A stretch of DNA of 64,000 nucleotides, from positions 1,302,001-1,366,000 of the forward strand of contig NZ_BMCE01000002.1 of assembly GCF_014635025.1 (NCBI RefSeq), given 5' to 3'. The DNA comes from Fictibacillus barbaricus. GTDB taxonomy: Bacteria; Bacillota; Bacilli; Bacillales; Fictibacillaceae. Of the stretch, positions 29,629-38,307 are shown piece by piece (position 1 is the stretch's first letter; every line of letters starts with the position of its first letter). Below the pieces are notes generated by a model. That model was not told the DNA's origin, ran no database searches, and saw only the letters and a program-made list of their open reading frames with translations. The position numbers and the translations under genes are program-made.

Positions 29629-29689
29629 CTTCACTCATTTATTAAAAAAGCCCTGGAATCACGAATCCTAAGAGCCTCCGGTCGACCGT

Positions 29690-29749
29690 TTATTTTCTAT
29701 AACCGCAGGGTGAGGACACATGACCGCACTTATTGAATTTCTTCGTCAT
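29690..29749 (-). CDS. Candidate 19-residue cysteine-containing peptide
   Basis: The minus-strand frame MTKKFNKCGHVSSPCGYRK is preceded by AAAGGAGTGATGGCTTT, an excellent ribosome binding site. Further upstream are TTTACA and TATAAC elements (29795-29770), and a hairpin terminator lies downstream. The peptide is basic and has two Cys and one His in CGH...PCG, which could bind a metal ion or act as a leader. It lies in a 570-base gap without other genes. Without homologues this stays a candidate. Confidence 0.4.
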   Translation of the reverse strand: MTKKFNKCGHVSSPCGYRK

Positions 29750-29884
29750 AAAGCCATCACTCCTTTCATTTGATAGTTATAGTGTAAACCAATTTATGTA
29801 AAATAGAAATATATTTTTTTGAAAATTCTTCTTTTTAAGTAACTTCTGAAAAAGCAGGCGGGTAAACAACCTTCCTAAAAGCAG

Positions 29885-29915
29885 AAAAACTGCCGTCTCA
29901 TATCGAGACAGCAGT
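29885..29915 (-). terminator. Terminator of the Ala/Glu-rich lipoprotein gene
   Basis: CTGCTGTCTC pairs with GAGACGGCAG (one mismatch) on the minus strand and is followed by TTTTT. Confidence 0.75.
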
Positions 29916-29923
29916 AATAAATG

Positions 29924-30460
29924 CTATTGCAATTCAGCTGCAAATTGTCCTGGGATCAATTTTAACTCTTCGTGAACTGTGTTTAACTTCTCTTCAAAAG
30001 CAGTAAACAACTCATCAGCTTCTGCTGCTTTTGCTTCATCTTCTAATCCAGCCACTCGAGCTTCGTAAGATTTTTTAAGCTCTTCTAGTGCACCTTTTAT
30101 AGCTTCTTGGTTTTCTTTTGATAAGTCTGAAGGTACTTCAACAGATGGAATTTCCGCAACAGCTTTTTCACCTGCTGCTTTTGCATCAGCTTTTAACTTA
30201 TCTAGTTCTGCTTGCGGAACTGCTTCTTCGCCTTCTTTTTCCAGACCTGCAGCATATGCGTTAAATGCTCCATGGTACTGACGAAGTTGGTTCATAAGCT
30301 CTCCTTCAAAGTTAAGAAGAGTAATCTTTTCAGCATTTCCATCTTCTTTCTTTTCAGCAACTGCTGGCTTTGCCTCTTCTTTCGGTTTTTCTTCTTCCTT
30401 GCTGCATCCTACGCTAAGCGCAAGAACGGCAGCAGCTGTTACTGCTAAAAACTTTTTCAT
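29924..30460 (-). CDS. Ala/Glu/Lys-rich predicted lipoprotein
   Basis: A 178-residue protein with a standard lipoprotein signal ending ALSVGC (Cys19), a Glu/Lys/Pro linker (residues 20-45) and a helical remainder of Ala, Glu, Leu and Lys that suggests a coiled-coil or helical bundle. It may be a surface anchored spacer or chaperone-like protein; no named family fits. Monocistronic with its own terminator. A well-formed AGGGGG site precedes the ATG. Confidence 0.75.
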   Translation of the reverse strand: MKKFLAVTAAAVLALSVGCSKEEEKPKEEAKPAVAEKKEDGNAEKITLLNFEGELMNQLRQYHGAFNAYAAGLEKEGEEAVPQAELDKLKADAKAAGEKAVAEIPSVEVPSDLSKENQEAIKGALEELKKSYEARVAGLEDEAKAAEADELFTAFEEKLNTVHEELKLIPGQFAAELQ

Positions 30461-30645
30461 CGAGAAAGCCCCCTAAATTTTTCTATTTTTTGAACTTTCT
30501 CATTTTAATACTTTTTCTTAATATTGTAAATTAAAATATCCTAATTTTTATCCAAATCGTTCTAAATCCTTAATATAATTGAATTATCTAACTATTCATA
30601 TTATTTTAAAATGGATATTTTTAACATAAAAGTTATTTTACTATA

Positions 30646-31137
30646 CTAGCTACTGTGTTCCTTAAACGTTTTTTCGTGATTTAACAGCCATTCTTTTCTC
30701 CACAGCCCACCTGCATAACCTGTAAGATTTCCACTAGATCCTATGATCCTATGACAGGGGATCACGATGCTAAGTTTATTTTTACCATTGGCGTTACCAA
30801 CAGCTCTCACCGCTTTTTGCTTTTGAAGAATATTTGCAATGTCACGATATGAAGCTGTTTCCGAAAAGGGAATCTGTAATAGCGAATTCCAGACCCTTTG
30901 TTGAAAAGGAGTTCCCGTATACATATAGGAAAATGAAAAGGTTTTGCGCTTTCCCATAAAATATTCATGAAGTTGAGTTTCGCAATCTTGTAGGACTTTA
31001 GGAGTCTCAGTTTTGGGCTGATGCTCTGTCTTCACGACTCTATCAACAAACAGAATGGAATGAACAGCTTCTTCATTGCCTGCAATCTCTAGAATTCCTA
31101 TAGGAGATTGATAGTCCAGTCGATATGACTTATTCAT
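30646..31137 (-). CDS. ogt: O6-methylguanine-DNA methyltransferase
   Basis: A 163-residue suicide alkyltransferase. The active site is IVIPCHRIIG with Cys128, preceded by the DNA-binding helix-turn-helix (YRDIANILQKQKAVRAVGNA). It removes alkyl groups from O6-guanine and O4-thymine. It is the last gene of the adaA-alkA-ogt operon; its ATG at 31137 overlaps the end of alkA by eight bases. In B. subtilis the equivalent gene in the ada operon is adaB, so either name is acceptable. Confidence 0.92.
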   Translation of the reverse strand: MNKSYRLDYQSPIGILEIAGNEEAVHSILFVDRVVKTEHQPKTETPKVLQDCETQLHEYFMGKRKTFSFSYMYTGTPFQQRVWNSLLQIPFSETASYRDIANILQKQKAVRAVGNANGKNKLSIVIPCHRIIGSSGNLTGYAGGLWRKEWLLNHEKTFKEHSS

Positions 31138-32029
31138 ACAATGACCTCCAAAGATAAAAAGTGGCGTATGCTTCCCACCCGCTCCAGTTTTTCGCTAATT
31201 CTTTTATTTCATCGATACTTGGCTTAATTTCCATTCTCATCATTTTTTTAATCGCGTTATGAAGACCAACATCTGCTATAGGAAAAGCCGTTGGCTCCAA
31301 TAAACATTTCATCAAGACATAATCTGCTGTCCAAGCTCCAATCCCTCTTATGGAAATCAGCTTTTCTCTAGGATTTTTTAATTCTAGTAATAAGCGTTTA
31401 GATAATCTCCCAGCACTCATTTCTTTTGCTGCGCCGATAATGTACTCAGCTTTTCTTGTTGTAAATTGAAGCTTCTTTAATTCCTCAATCTCAAGACCAG
31501 CTATCGATCCGGCTCTTGGATATAGCCAAAACAGCCTTCCATCTACGTTCAGGCATTCCCCGTAGTTTTTAACCAGCCTTTGTTTTAATGTATAAGCGAA
31601 GGTTAAATTAATCTGCTGTCCCATGATCGCCCAAGTGACTGCCTCAAACAGGTCTGGTATACCTATCATACGCAAACCAAAGTACTGATCCGTAAGAGGC
31701 TTCAAGATCTTATCATGTAAAGCATTTTGGTAAAAAGGAGAAAGATCTCGCTCAAGATCGAACCAATCAGTGATAAACTTAACTACATTTTGTCGGTGCT
31801 CCTTTTGTGGTATCACATCAGGAAACTCTATCCTCAGTTTTCTATCTGGAGAGCTTATCCTAAGCAGGATTAATGACTCATGGATCTTTATCGGTTTATA
31901 AATTTGGTCATCTTCTATATGGTGCAGCACTTCAAGTTCTGATCTTCCTAGAAATTTGAGGCACTCACGAAAACAAAATGCCTCTGGTAAAGAAATCTCC
32001 AAATGTGACCCGCAATCAGTCCACTGCAT
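31130..32029 (-). CDS. alkA: DNA-3-methyladenine glycosylase II (AlkA type)
   Basis: A 299-residue HhH-GPD glycosylase that excises 3-methylpurines. The N-terminal part is AlkA-like, the hairpin and loop region is RGIGAWTADYVLMKCLL and the catalytic Asp253 is in PIADVGLHNAI. The start is ATG 32029 inside the end of adaA, with AAGGAG before it, giving a 14-base overlap; the open frame continues upstream but only as shadow of adaA. This arrangement forces tight co-expression with adaA and ogt. Confidence 0.9.
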   Translation of the reverse strand: MQWTDCGSHLEISLPEAFCFRECLKFLGRSELEVLHHIEDDQIYKPIKIHESLILLRISSPDRKLRIEFPDVIPQKEHRQNVVKFITDWFDLERDLSPFYQNALHDKILKPLTDQYFGLRMIGIPDLFEAVTWAIMGQQINLTFAYTLKQRLVKNYGECLNVDGRLFWLYPRAGSIAGLEIEELKKLQFTTRKAEYIIGAAKEMSAGRLSKRLLLELKNPREKLISIRGIGAWTADYVLMKCLLEPTAFPIADVGLHNAIKKMMRMEIKPSIDEIKELAKNWSGWEAYATFYLWRSLYE

Positions 32030-32600
32030 GCCCTGACTCCTTGGTTTGTTTAGATTTACGAAACTCTGTTGGCGAGCATCTCTTTCGTTCACGGAACGCC
32101 TTATAAAAATTTGAAGGACTCTGAAATCCAGCTTCATAACAGATCTCAAGGGTCGTTTTTGACGTATTTGCAAGAAGAAATGCCACTCTATCCATACGGA
32201 TCTTTTCTAAATATTCACGTGGTGTCTCATTCATCTCTTCTTTAAATAGCCGTTCTAAATAAAATGTACTTATACCAACATGTCTGGCTACATCCTGTAA
32301 AAGAATGCGCTTTTGATGGTTGTTCACTAGAAATGCTGTTGCTTGTCGAATTAAATCAATCTGCGGACAATGTTCGATCTCAGGCTGACACCTTTTACAG
32401 GCACGGTACCCTGCCTCCTCACATTGTAAGATGGTCTCATAGAATATAACGTTTTTCTTTTTTGGTTTTCGTGATCGACAGGAAGGACGGCAGAAGATCT
32501 TTGTCGTCTTGACCGCTGTATAAAAAAGCCCGTCGTAAGACCGATCGCATTCCATAATCTTATCCCACATCTCATCAAACGACATCTGTACATTGCTCAC
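32016..32600 (-). CDS. adaA: AdaA: methylphosphotriester-DNA sensor and AraC-type activator
   Basis: A 194-residue protein. The N-terminal Zn domain has Cys37, Cys41, Cys68 and Cys71 in FCRPSCRSR and ACKRCQPE, matching the four ligands of E. coli Ada (38, 42, 69, 72); one of them accepts a methyl group from phosphotriesters. The C-terminal AraC helix-turn-helix (VARHVGISTFYLERLFKEEM and CYEAGFQSPSNFYKAFRER) then activates its own operon. As in B. subtilis the methyltransferase function is a separate protein. Confidence 0.93.
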   Translation of the reverse strand: MSNVQMSFDEMWDKIMECDRSYDGLFYTAVKTTKIFCRPSCRSRKPKKKNVIFYETILQCEEAGYRACKRCQPEIEHCPQIDLIRQATAFLVNNHQKRILLQDVARHVGISTFYLERLFKEEMNETPREYLEKIRMDRVAFLLANTSKTTLEICYEAGFQSPSNFYKAFRERKRCSPTEFRKSKQTKESGHAVD

Positions 32601-32708
32601 TGTTCATCCCTCCATTCTTCATCTTTTTTTCATTTTAACAAGGTCATTCAAAAGAATCGTCCTAAATCTTGCTGTTATGGTCCCTTTCCGATGGGCCTGA
32701 GGCGTTTT

Positions 32709-32776
32709 TCATCATATCTATTGCTAATCTATCCATTTCCTAACTTTTTTGTCCACCTCGGCAATTAATCTGTCCA
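32709..32776. repeat. Phased degenerate array with TGTCCA core, 20-21 bp period
   Basis: Cores TATCCA at 32730, TGTCCA at 32750 and TGTCCA at 32771 are spaced 20 and 21 bp; a weaker TCATCA at 32709 fits the same phase. Surrounding bases read TTAATCTGTCCACTTT. The array lies between adaA and an MFS gene, before its terminator. Confidence 0.5.
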
Positions 32777-32782
32777 CTTTCA

Positions 32783-32813
32783 TAAAAAGAGAGTGACGTG
32801 TTGTCACTCTCTT
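32783..32813 (-). terminator. Terminator of the MFS gene
   Basis: AAGAGAGTGAC pairs perfectly with GTCACTCTCTT around five bases, followed on the minus strand by TTTTT. Confidence 0.85.
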
Positions 32814-32816
32814 ACT

Positions 32817-34034
32817 TTATTTTACTGCAGCAACTGTATCTTTCTTATTTCGGCTGCCGCTCGATGTATATTGATAAAGAATGACTGATGCGATAACAAA
32901 GGACGTAACACCAAACCCGATAACCATGTTGAAGAATCCGATCGTATCTAAGAACAATCCTGTTAACAACATTAATGCCTGGAAGATAATATTGTCGATC
33001 ATCCCTTTTATGGAGAAAAACCTTCCGTGATAGTCAGATGGTACATCCGTTTGAAAGATCGTGGTCACGACAGGGAAGAGCGTCCCAGCAGCAAGGCCAA
33101 ACAAACCAAACGAAAGGACTGACATGATGGGATGATCAGATAAATATAAAGAAGTGTGCGCTGTTGCAATAATGAACGTGATCGCAAACATGTAAGAAAG
33201 CTTCGGATTATTTTTAAAAAACCTCTTCGATAAAAACGTCCCGATGAATACACAGACGCCTTCTGTTGTATAAAGGATTCCTTTGATCCCCGCATTATCT
33301 TGCAGCTCACTGATCTCAATAACCATTAAGTTAAAACCGGATAAAAATAAGTACGCTGGAATCAATAAAAAGATCCCGTAAACCACTTTGGGCTGATTCT
33401 TAATAATCGGGTACAGTTCGCCAAGCGTTCTGAAGAAGTTTTCTTTTTTGCCTGACTTGTTTATCTCTTTTGGTTTTTCTTCAACATTTAAGAAGAAAGT
33501 AGAAACGAGAAGAATGACATATGAAATCAACGTTACCGTATATAAAGAGAATAGTGACATACCAACAAGCATCACACCGCCCAGCGCTGTTCCTACAATT
33601 CGAGATGCAGTGAAGATGTTCATGTTGACGCCATTCGCATCCAAAAGCTCTTCTTTTTTCACAATCAGCGGCAGCATCGTCTGCATAGCAGGCTGTGAGA
33701 AGGTGCCTGAGATCCCTATTACGAGCGTGTAGACTACCATCCACCATACATTGTTATAAAAGATCGCTAAATACATAAAAAAGATAGCGGCACATCGCGC
33801 AAACCCTGCATATATTAATATCTTTTTCTTATTGCTGCGGTCAATAATCCGTCCTGCCATGGGTGCAAGAAAGATTCCCACTAGAAAACCCGCTAAAATA
33901 ATTAACGCCTGCAGGAAGGAGGATTCAACATTCATCTGCAAAAATTCAAGATTTCCAATGATTCCAACCCATAATCCTGTACTCGATACAGCCAGGCCAA
34001 ACATCAATATTAAAAAATTCCGATTTCTCCACAT
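32817..34034 (-). CDS. MFS transporter (EntS/MFS_3-like exporter)
   Basis: A 405-residue major facilitator with 12 membrane segments. The motif A-like loop is PMAGRIIDRSNKKK (residues 59-72), and the N-terminus MWRNRNFLILMFGLAVSSTG is typical of the MFS_3 exporters that include enterobactin exporter EntS and macrolide pumps. Substrate unknown. AGGAG precedes the ATG. A 16-bp perfect palindrome just upstream may be a repressor site; no regulator gene is adjacent. Divergent from topB. Confidence 0.87.
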   Translation of the reverse strand: MWRNRNFLILMFGLAVSSTGLWVGIIGNLEFLQMNVESSFLQALIILAGFLVGIFLAPMAGRIIDRSNKKKILIYAGFARCAAIFFMYLAIFYNNVWWMVVYTLVIGISGTFSQPAMQTMLPLIVKKEELLDANGVNMNIFTASRIVGTALGGVMLVGMSLFSLYTVTLISYVILLVSTFFLNVEEKPKEINKSGKKENFFRTLGELYPIIKNQPKVVYGIFLLIPAYLFLSGFNLMVIEISELQDNAGIKGILYTTEGVCVFIGTFLSKRFFKNNPKLSYMFAITFIIATAHTSLYLSDHPIMSVLSFGLFGLAAGTLFPVVTTIFQTDVPSDYHGRFFSIKGMIDNIIFQALMLLTGLFLDTIGFFNMVIGFGVTSFVIASVILYQYTSSGSRNKKDTVAAVK

Positions 34035-34078
34035 GTCCCTTTTCTCCTCTCAGTACACCGGAAACAATACCTATCTAC

Positions 34079-34094
34079 TTTACTAATTAGTAAA
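34079..34094. promoter_or_regulatory. 16-bp perfect palindrome upstream of the MFS gene
   Basis: TTTACTAATTAGTAAA lies 45-60 bases upstream of the MFS start and 120 bases before topB, in the right place for an operator of a MarR-, TetR- or ArsR-type repressor. Confidence 0.45.
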
Positions 34095-34213
34095 TAAAGT
34101 TAAAATAGACTCATTATTCAGTATACAATATTTAGTGTAAATATAACCTCATTTCTTTCTTATTTTCACACTCTGTTATAATGACTAAAGTAGAAAGTTG
34201 AAAGGGGTACGTT

Positions 34214-36310
34214 ATGAAACAATTAATTCTTGCCGAAAAGCCGAGTGTGGCACGTGATCTCGCTCGTGTTCTTGGCTGTAAGCAACAAAATAAAAGCTAT
34301 ATTGAAGGCTCGAAACACATCGTGACATGGGCGCTTGGTCACCTCATTGAACTAAAGATGCCTGAAGACTATGACAAACAGTATAAACAATGGCGATTAG
34401 AAGATCTTCCCATCATTCCGAAACATATGGGTTTAAAAGTCATCCGCCAGGTGAGTCATCAGTTTCGTGCGATCGAACAGCTTGCAAAGCGCAAAGATGT
34501 AAATGAGCTTGTCATTGCAACAGATGCCGGACGTGAAGGTGAACTCGTTGCCCGCTGGATCATGGAAAAAGTGAGATGGCAGAAGCCTGTGAAGCGGCTA
34601 TGGATTTCGTCCCAGACTGATAAAGCAATCCGTGATGGATTCAACCAGCTTAAGCCCGCTAAACAATACGACAATCTGTATCAATCTGCTGTCTGCCGTT
34701 CTGAAGCAGACTGGCTGATTGGCTTGAACGTAACAAGGGCATTAACTACGAAATACAATGACCCGCTTTCTGCTGGACGTGTTCAGACTCCAACGCTTGC
34801 CATGATTCTAGAGCGTGAGCAAGAGATCAATTCGTTTACACCTAAAGAGTTTTGGACGATTGATGCGACGATCGGTTTATTGAAGGCATCTTGGGAACAA
34901 AATGGGGAAAAGCGTCTTTATGATGAGAGAAAAGCAACCGACATCGTTGGTAAGGTTAAGAATCAGCAAGCAACGCTTCAGTCCATACAAAAGAAAGAAA
35001 AGACGGAATCTCACCCGATGCCTTATGATCTAACTGAGCTGCAGCGTGATGCGAACCGCCGTTTCGGATTCTCTGCTAAGAAAACATCCTCTGTTCTTCA
35101 AAAGCTTTATGAGCAATTTAAGCTTGTCACTTATCCGAGAACGGATTCTCGTTATTTAACAAAAGATATGGAAAACACGATGTACGATCGTCTTCAAGGC
35201 ATGTCAGCCGGCTATCGTGAAGAAGTACAGCCTCTTTTAAAACAAAAAGGAAAAGTGGTCGCAAAGAAAGTATTTAACGATGCAAAAGTTACCGATCACC
35301 ATGCGATTATCCCGACCGATGAACCACTGCACCTAGGCGATCTTGATAATGACGAACGCAAATTATATGACTTAATAGCACGCCGATTTCTTGCTCTTTT
35401 TTATCCGGCGTATAAGTCTGAGACCTTAACCGCTACATTAAAAGTTGCCGGAGAAATCTTCACAGCCCGTGAAACGTTAGTGTTAGACCCTGGTTTTAAG
35501 GTGTTATCCGGGAAAGAAGAAGAAAGCCCTCGTGCGTTAGCCCATTTAAAAGAAGGGCAAACCTTATCTGTAAAAGATGTAGATATGGAGAAGAAGCTGA
35601 CTGAACCACCTTCTCGTTTTACTGAGGCTGATCTTCTATCTCGTATGGAAAAATACAGCTTAGGAACACCCGCTACCCGTGCAGATATTATTGAAAGGCT
35701 TCTTGGTTCTGAAGTGCTTGATCGCAAAAACAACAAGCTCCATCCTACCCCAAAAGGAAAACAGCTGATCGACCTTGTAAATGATGAGCTGAAGTCTCCG
35801 GAGCTGACAGCTAAATGGGAGCAGGAACTAGAGGCCATTGCCCGTGGCAAAGGAAATCCAAAAGAGTTTCTGGAAAACATCCGTAAACAGACGAAGCAGC
35901 TTGTGATGGAAATCAAAACGAGCTCGCAGGAATACCGCGCCCACAACCTGACTGGTTCAAAGTGTCCGGACTGTGGGAAGCCTTTAAAAGAAGTAAAAGG
36001 CCGTGACGGCAAAGTGCTTGTCTGCTCTGATCGTGAGTGTTCATACCGTCGACGTAAAGACCCGAAGCTTTCGAACCGCCGTTGTCCGCAGTGTCATAAA
36101 AAAATGGAGCTGCATAACGGAAAAGCCGGAACGTACTTCCAATGCAAGCCATGTAACGTGGTTGAAAAAGCCGAAGACAAGAAGAAAAAAGTAACGAAGC
36201 GCGAAGAACGCCAGCTTCTGAAAAAATACAGCGCGAACAACAATTCTGACGAAGGATTTGGAAACAGTTTGGCTGATGCCCTAAAAGCTGCGATGAAAGA
36301 TAAGAAATAA
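34214..36310 (+). CDS. topB: DNA topoisomerase III
   Basis: A 698-residue type IA topoisomerase that unlinks single-stranded or catenated DNA. The Toprim domain begins LILAEKPSVARDLARVLG and contains ATDAGREGELVARWI, the nucleophilic Tyr307 is in VTYPRTDSRYL, and the C-terminus has two Cys4 zinc-ribbon-like units (CPDCG...CSDREC and CPQCH...CKPC). The last 40 residues are a Lys-rich tail. Length is close to B. subtilis TopB (about 727). Single gene with a long nested terminator. Confidence 0.95.
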   Translation: MKQLILAEKPSVARDLARVLGCKQQNKSYIEGSKHIVTWALGHLIELKMPEDYDKQYKQWRLEDLPIIPKHMGLKVIRQVSHQFRAIEQLAKRKDVNELVIATDAGREGELVARWIMEKVRWQKPVKRLWISSQTDKAIRDGFNQLKPAKQYDNLYQSAVCRSEADWLIGLNVTRALTTKYNDPLSAGRVQTPTLAMILEREQEINSFTPKEFWTIDATIGLLKASWEQNGEKRLYDERKATDIVGKVKNQQATLQSIQKKEKTESHPMPYDLTELQRDANRRFGFSAKKTSSVLQKLYEQFKLVTYPRTDSRYLTKDMENTMYDRLQGMSAGYREEVQPLLKQKGKVVAKKVFNDAKVTDHHAIIPTDEPLHLGDLDNDERKLYDLIARRFLALFYPAYKSETLTATLKVAGEIFTARETLVLDPGFKVLSGKEEESPRALAHLKEGQTLSVKDVDMEKKLTEPPSRFTEADLLSRMEKYSLGTPATRADIIERLLGSEVLDRKNNKLHPTPKGKQLIDLVNDELKSPELTAKWEQELEAIARGKGNPKEFLENIRKQTKQLVMEIKTSSQEYRAHNLTGSKCPDCGKPLKEVKGRDGKVLVCSDRECSYRRRKDPKLSNRRCPQCHKKMELHNGKAGTYFQCKPCNVVEKAEDKKKKVTKREERQLLKKYSANNNSDEGFGNSLADALKAAMKDKK

Positions 36311-36315
36311 GTAAA

Positions 36316-36388
36316 AAGCTGACTCCAATGGAGCTAAAACAGCATGAGATGAGCTGTTTTGGCCTGTCGGAGCCAGCTTTCTTTTGTT
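36316..36388 (+). terminator. Nested terminator after topB
   Basis: Outer arms AAAGCTG/CAGCTTT with CTCC/GGAG, and inner arms AAAACAGC/GCTGTTTT, form one long imperfect hairpin ending in T-rich sequence. It is unusually long for a simple terminator. Confidence 0.65.
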
Positions 36389-36403
36389 CTAATCCTTTTA
36401 ATC

Positions 36404-36448
36404 TGTTCACTTTTTGAATTTATCTATCCAATTCACATAATCTGTCCG
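36404..36448. repeat. Second TGTCCA-type phased array
   Basis: TGTTCA at 36404, TATCCA at 36425 and TGTCCG at 36443 (spacings 21 and 18) carry the same surrounding pattern AATCTGTCCA as the array at 32.7 kb. It lies between the topB terminator and the end of the convergent phosphoesterase gene. Confidence 0.45.
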
Positions 36449-36488
36449 ATCGATCCGATATTTAGGCCAACCCACTAACAATGCCTTT

Positions 36489-38171
36489 TTACTCTATCTT
36501 AAACGTCGCAGAAGCTACCGCATCGTATCCATTGCCATAGAAATAAACCAACTTATACGTGGAGCCTTGTTTGTAGCGTGCTGCATTCACATTGTTTTTT
36601 GGATCGTATGTAAATTTACACGTTCCGTCATTAACCTCTGTGTACATCCACCAGATCGAGCCCACCTCTCCTGGTTTTTCGTTGATTTCATAAAGTCCAA
36701 CCCAGTCACTTTTTGGAGCTCTAACACCTTCCACCACTACATCTACAGTATCTTCTACGCCATTTACCGCTGCTTTTAATAAGGTGATTTTTATCGACTC
36801 ACCTTCTTTTGTTCTCCCTAATGCTTTTATAGAATTCGTACTGATATTCCCATAAGCATCCAGTGCATACACTTCAATTTCATAGGTCTTAGCTGGTGTT
36901 AATCCTTCAAGATTAAGCACTAAAGGATTAGGAACAGGATCTTTATAGAACTCTGAAAAACCTATATACTCTTTTGCTACTTCTTTACTCTCTGTGTTTG
37001 TAACGATTACCTTATAATCGTGTACGAGAAGTTTATCTTTTGCCTGTGTAAACATAATGGATAGACTAGTAGACGTTGTCATATCGTTAACAACAGAGAG
37101 CATCGCATCTTTTGTAAAGAATGGAGGTTTTTTATCTTTCCTCGCGTCCGTATATTTAAAATTTCTTTTATTCGCTGGATAGCTGATCTCAAAAGGTTCA
37201 CCTGTCCAATCATTGTTATGAATATCGCGTCGTTTTATAAGCACCTTGTTTTCGTAGACTTCCACAATCAGAGCTTGATTCAAAACATCTGCCCCTTCAG
37301 GAACTTCCCCTTGGATTCTGCCAGCATCAAGCCATAGATAAGCCCCTGTTGAAGTTCCGATCGTTGTAAAATCCTTTTGATAGATAATCTTAGGATCATC
37401 TAATGGGTAGTGAGTGTGCCCCGAGAAAGTAATAGCCTGCGGGTACCTCTTTAACGTGTTATAAAAAAGATCTCTATTCTTCGAAAAACCCCACTCGCTT
37501 CCATATATGGTGTCTTTGATCGGCTGATGGTGAAAAACAAAAATAGGTTTTTTCGGATCATCGGCATTCGCTTGTTTTAATTGTTCTGACATCCATTCAA
37601 TTTGTTTAGTAGAGAACGTTCCTTCTGTTACACCATCCTCAGTTCCTAAAACAATAAAATGATATCCCTTTATGACCTTATGAAAGTAGATGGAAGGCAT
37701 TTCTGTTACGTCTAAGAAGCGATTTTGAGCATCAGCTTCAGACAGACCGTTCCAATAATCATGATTGCCAATAGCAATTAATGATGCTGCCTTGGATTGT
37801 TTGTGTGCGTTATAAGCGGTTTTGAATTTCTCGTATTCAGGTACCCGACCATTGTCTGTTAGATCACCGACCACAACAAAAGCATCTTGCTTTGGAACCA
37901 GTTGATTTAATTGTTTCAGAGTCGTTTTAAACTTTTCAAACGTTTGATCTGATTTTTCATTCATATGAATATCACTTATTACAGGAAAGACTAAAAGCGG
38001 CTTTTGACGACTTTTTAACTTTCCATCGTCTGCGAGCACTCCGATTGAGTTCATTGGATTTATAAAAGACAACCCTAAAGACAGTCCTGCTACTTTCGTT
38101 GTTCGTTCTATAAACGTTCTACGCGTAATCTTCGGCTTTTGCTCTGGAAGTTGATCAAAGGGATTGGTCAT
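36489..38171 (-). CDS. Tat-exported metallophosphoesterase
   Basis: A 560-residue calcineurin-like phosphoesterase. The Tat signal is ITRRTFIERTTKVAGLSLG near residues 16-34. Metal motifs follow in order: ISDIHM, VVGDLTDNGR, AIGNHDYW, FHHQPI and FSGHTHYP. The C-terminal 200 residues form fibronectin-like beta-sandwich modules that probably bind cell wall or substrate. It is expected to hydrolyse phosphoesters outside the membrane. It lies directly downstream of phoD, separated by a terminator-like hairpin, suggesting a shared role in phosphate supply. Confidence 0.88.
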   Translation of the reverse strand: MTNPFDQLPEQKPKITRRTFIERTTKVAGLSLGLSFINPMNSIGVLADDGKLKSRQKPLLVFPVISDIHMNEKSDQTFEKFKTTLKQLNQLVPKQDAFVVVGDLTDNGRVPEYEKFKTAYNAHKQSKAASLIAIGNHDYWNGLSEADAQNRFLDVTEMPSIYFHKVIKGYHFIVLGTEDGVTEGTFSTKQIEWMSEQLKQANADDPKKPIFVFHHQPIKDTIYGSEWGFSKNRDLFYNTLKRYPQAITFSGHTHYPLDDPKIIYQKDFTTIGTSTGAYLWLDAGRIQGEVPEGADVLNQALIVEVYENKVLIKRRDIHNNDWTGEPFEISYPANKRNFKYTDARKDKKPPFFTKDAMLSVVNDMTTSTSLSIMFTQAKDKLLVHDYKVIVTNTESKEVAKEYIGFSEFYKDPVPNPLVLNLEGLTPAKTYEIEVYALDAYGNISTNSIKALGRTKEGESIKITLLKAAVNGVEDTVDVVVEGVRAPKSDWVGLYEINEKPGEVGSIWWMYTEVNDGTCKFTYDPKNNVNAARYKQGSTYKLVYFYGNGYDAVASATFKIE

Positions 38172-38278
38172 TTATCGTTTCTCTCCTATCAAAATGTTTT
38201 CTTACACGAAGAATTATATGGTTTTCATATAAAACTCTTATTACAAGGGAGTTAATGATTATTAAGATTAAATAAAGA

Positions 38279-38300
38279 AGCACCCACGATGTGGATGCTC
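38279..38300 (-). terminator. Hairpin behind phoD
   Basis: AGCATCC and GGGTGCT pair imperfectly (one mismatch) around a seven-base loop on the minus strand, followed by TTCTTTATTT. Confidence 0.5.
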
Positions 38301-38307
38301 TCAAAAA

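Noticed and set aside
35401-36012. 203-codon minus-strand frame inside topB
   Set aside because: Antisense shadow: topB is intact with all catalytic motifs and zinc ribbons.
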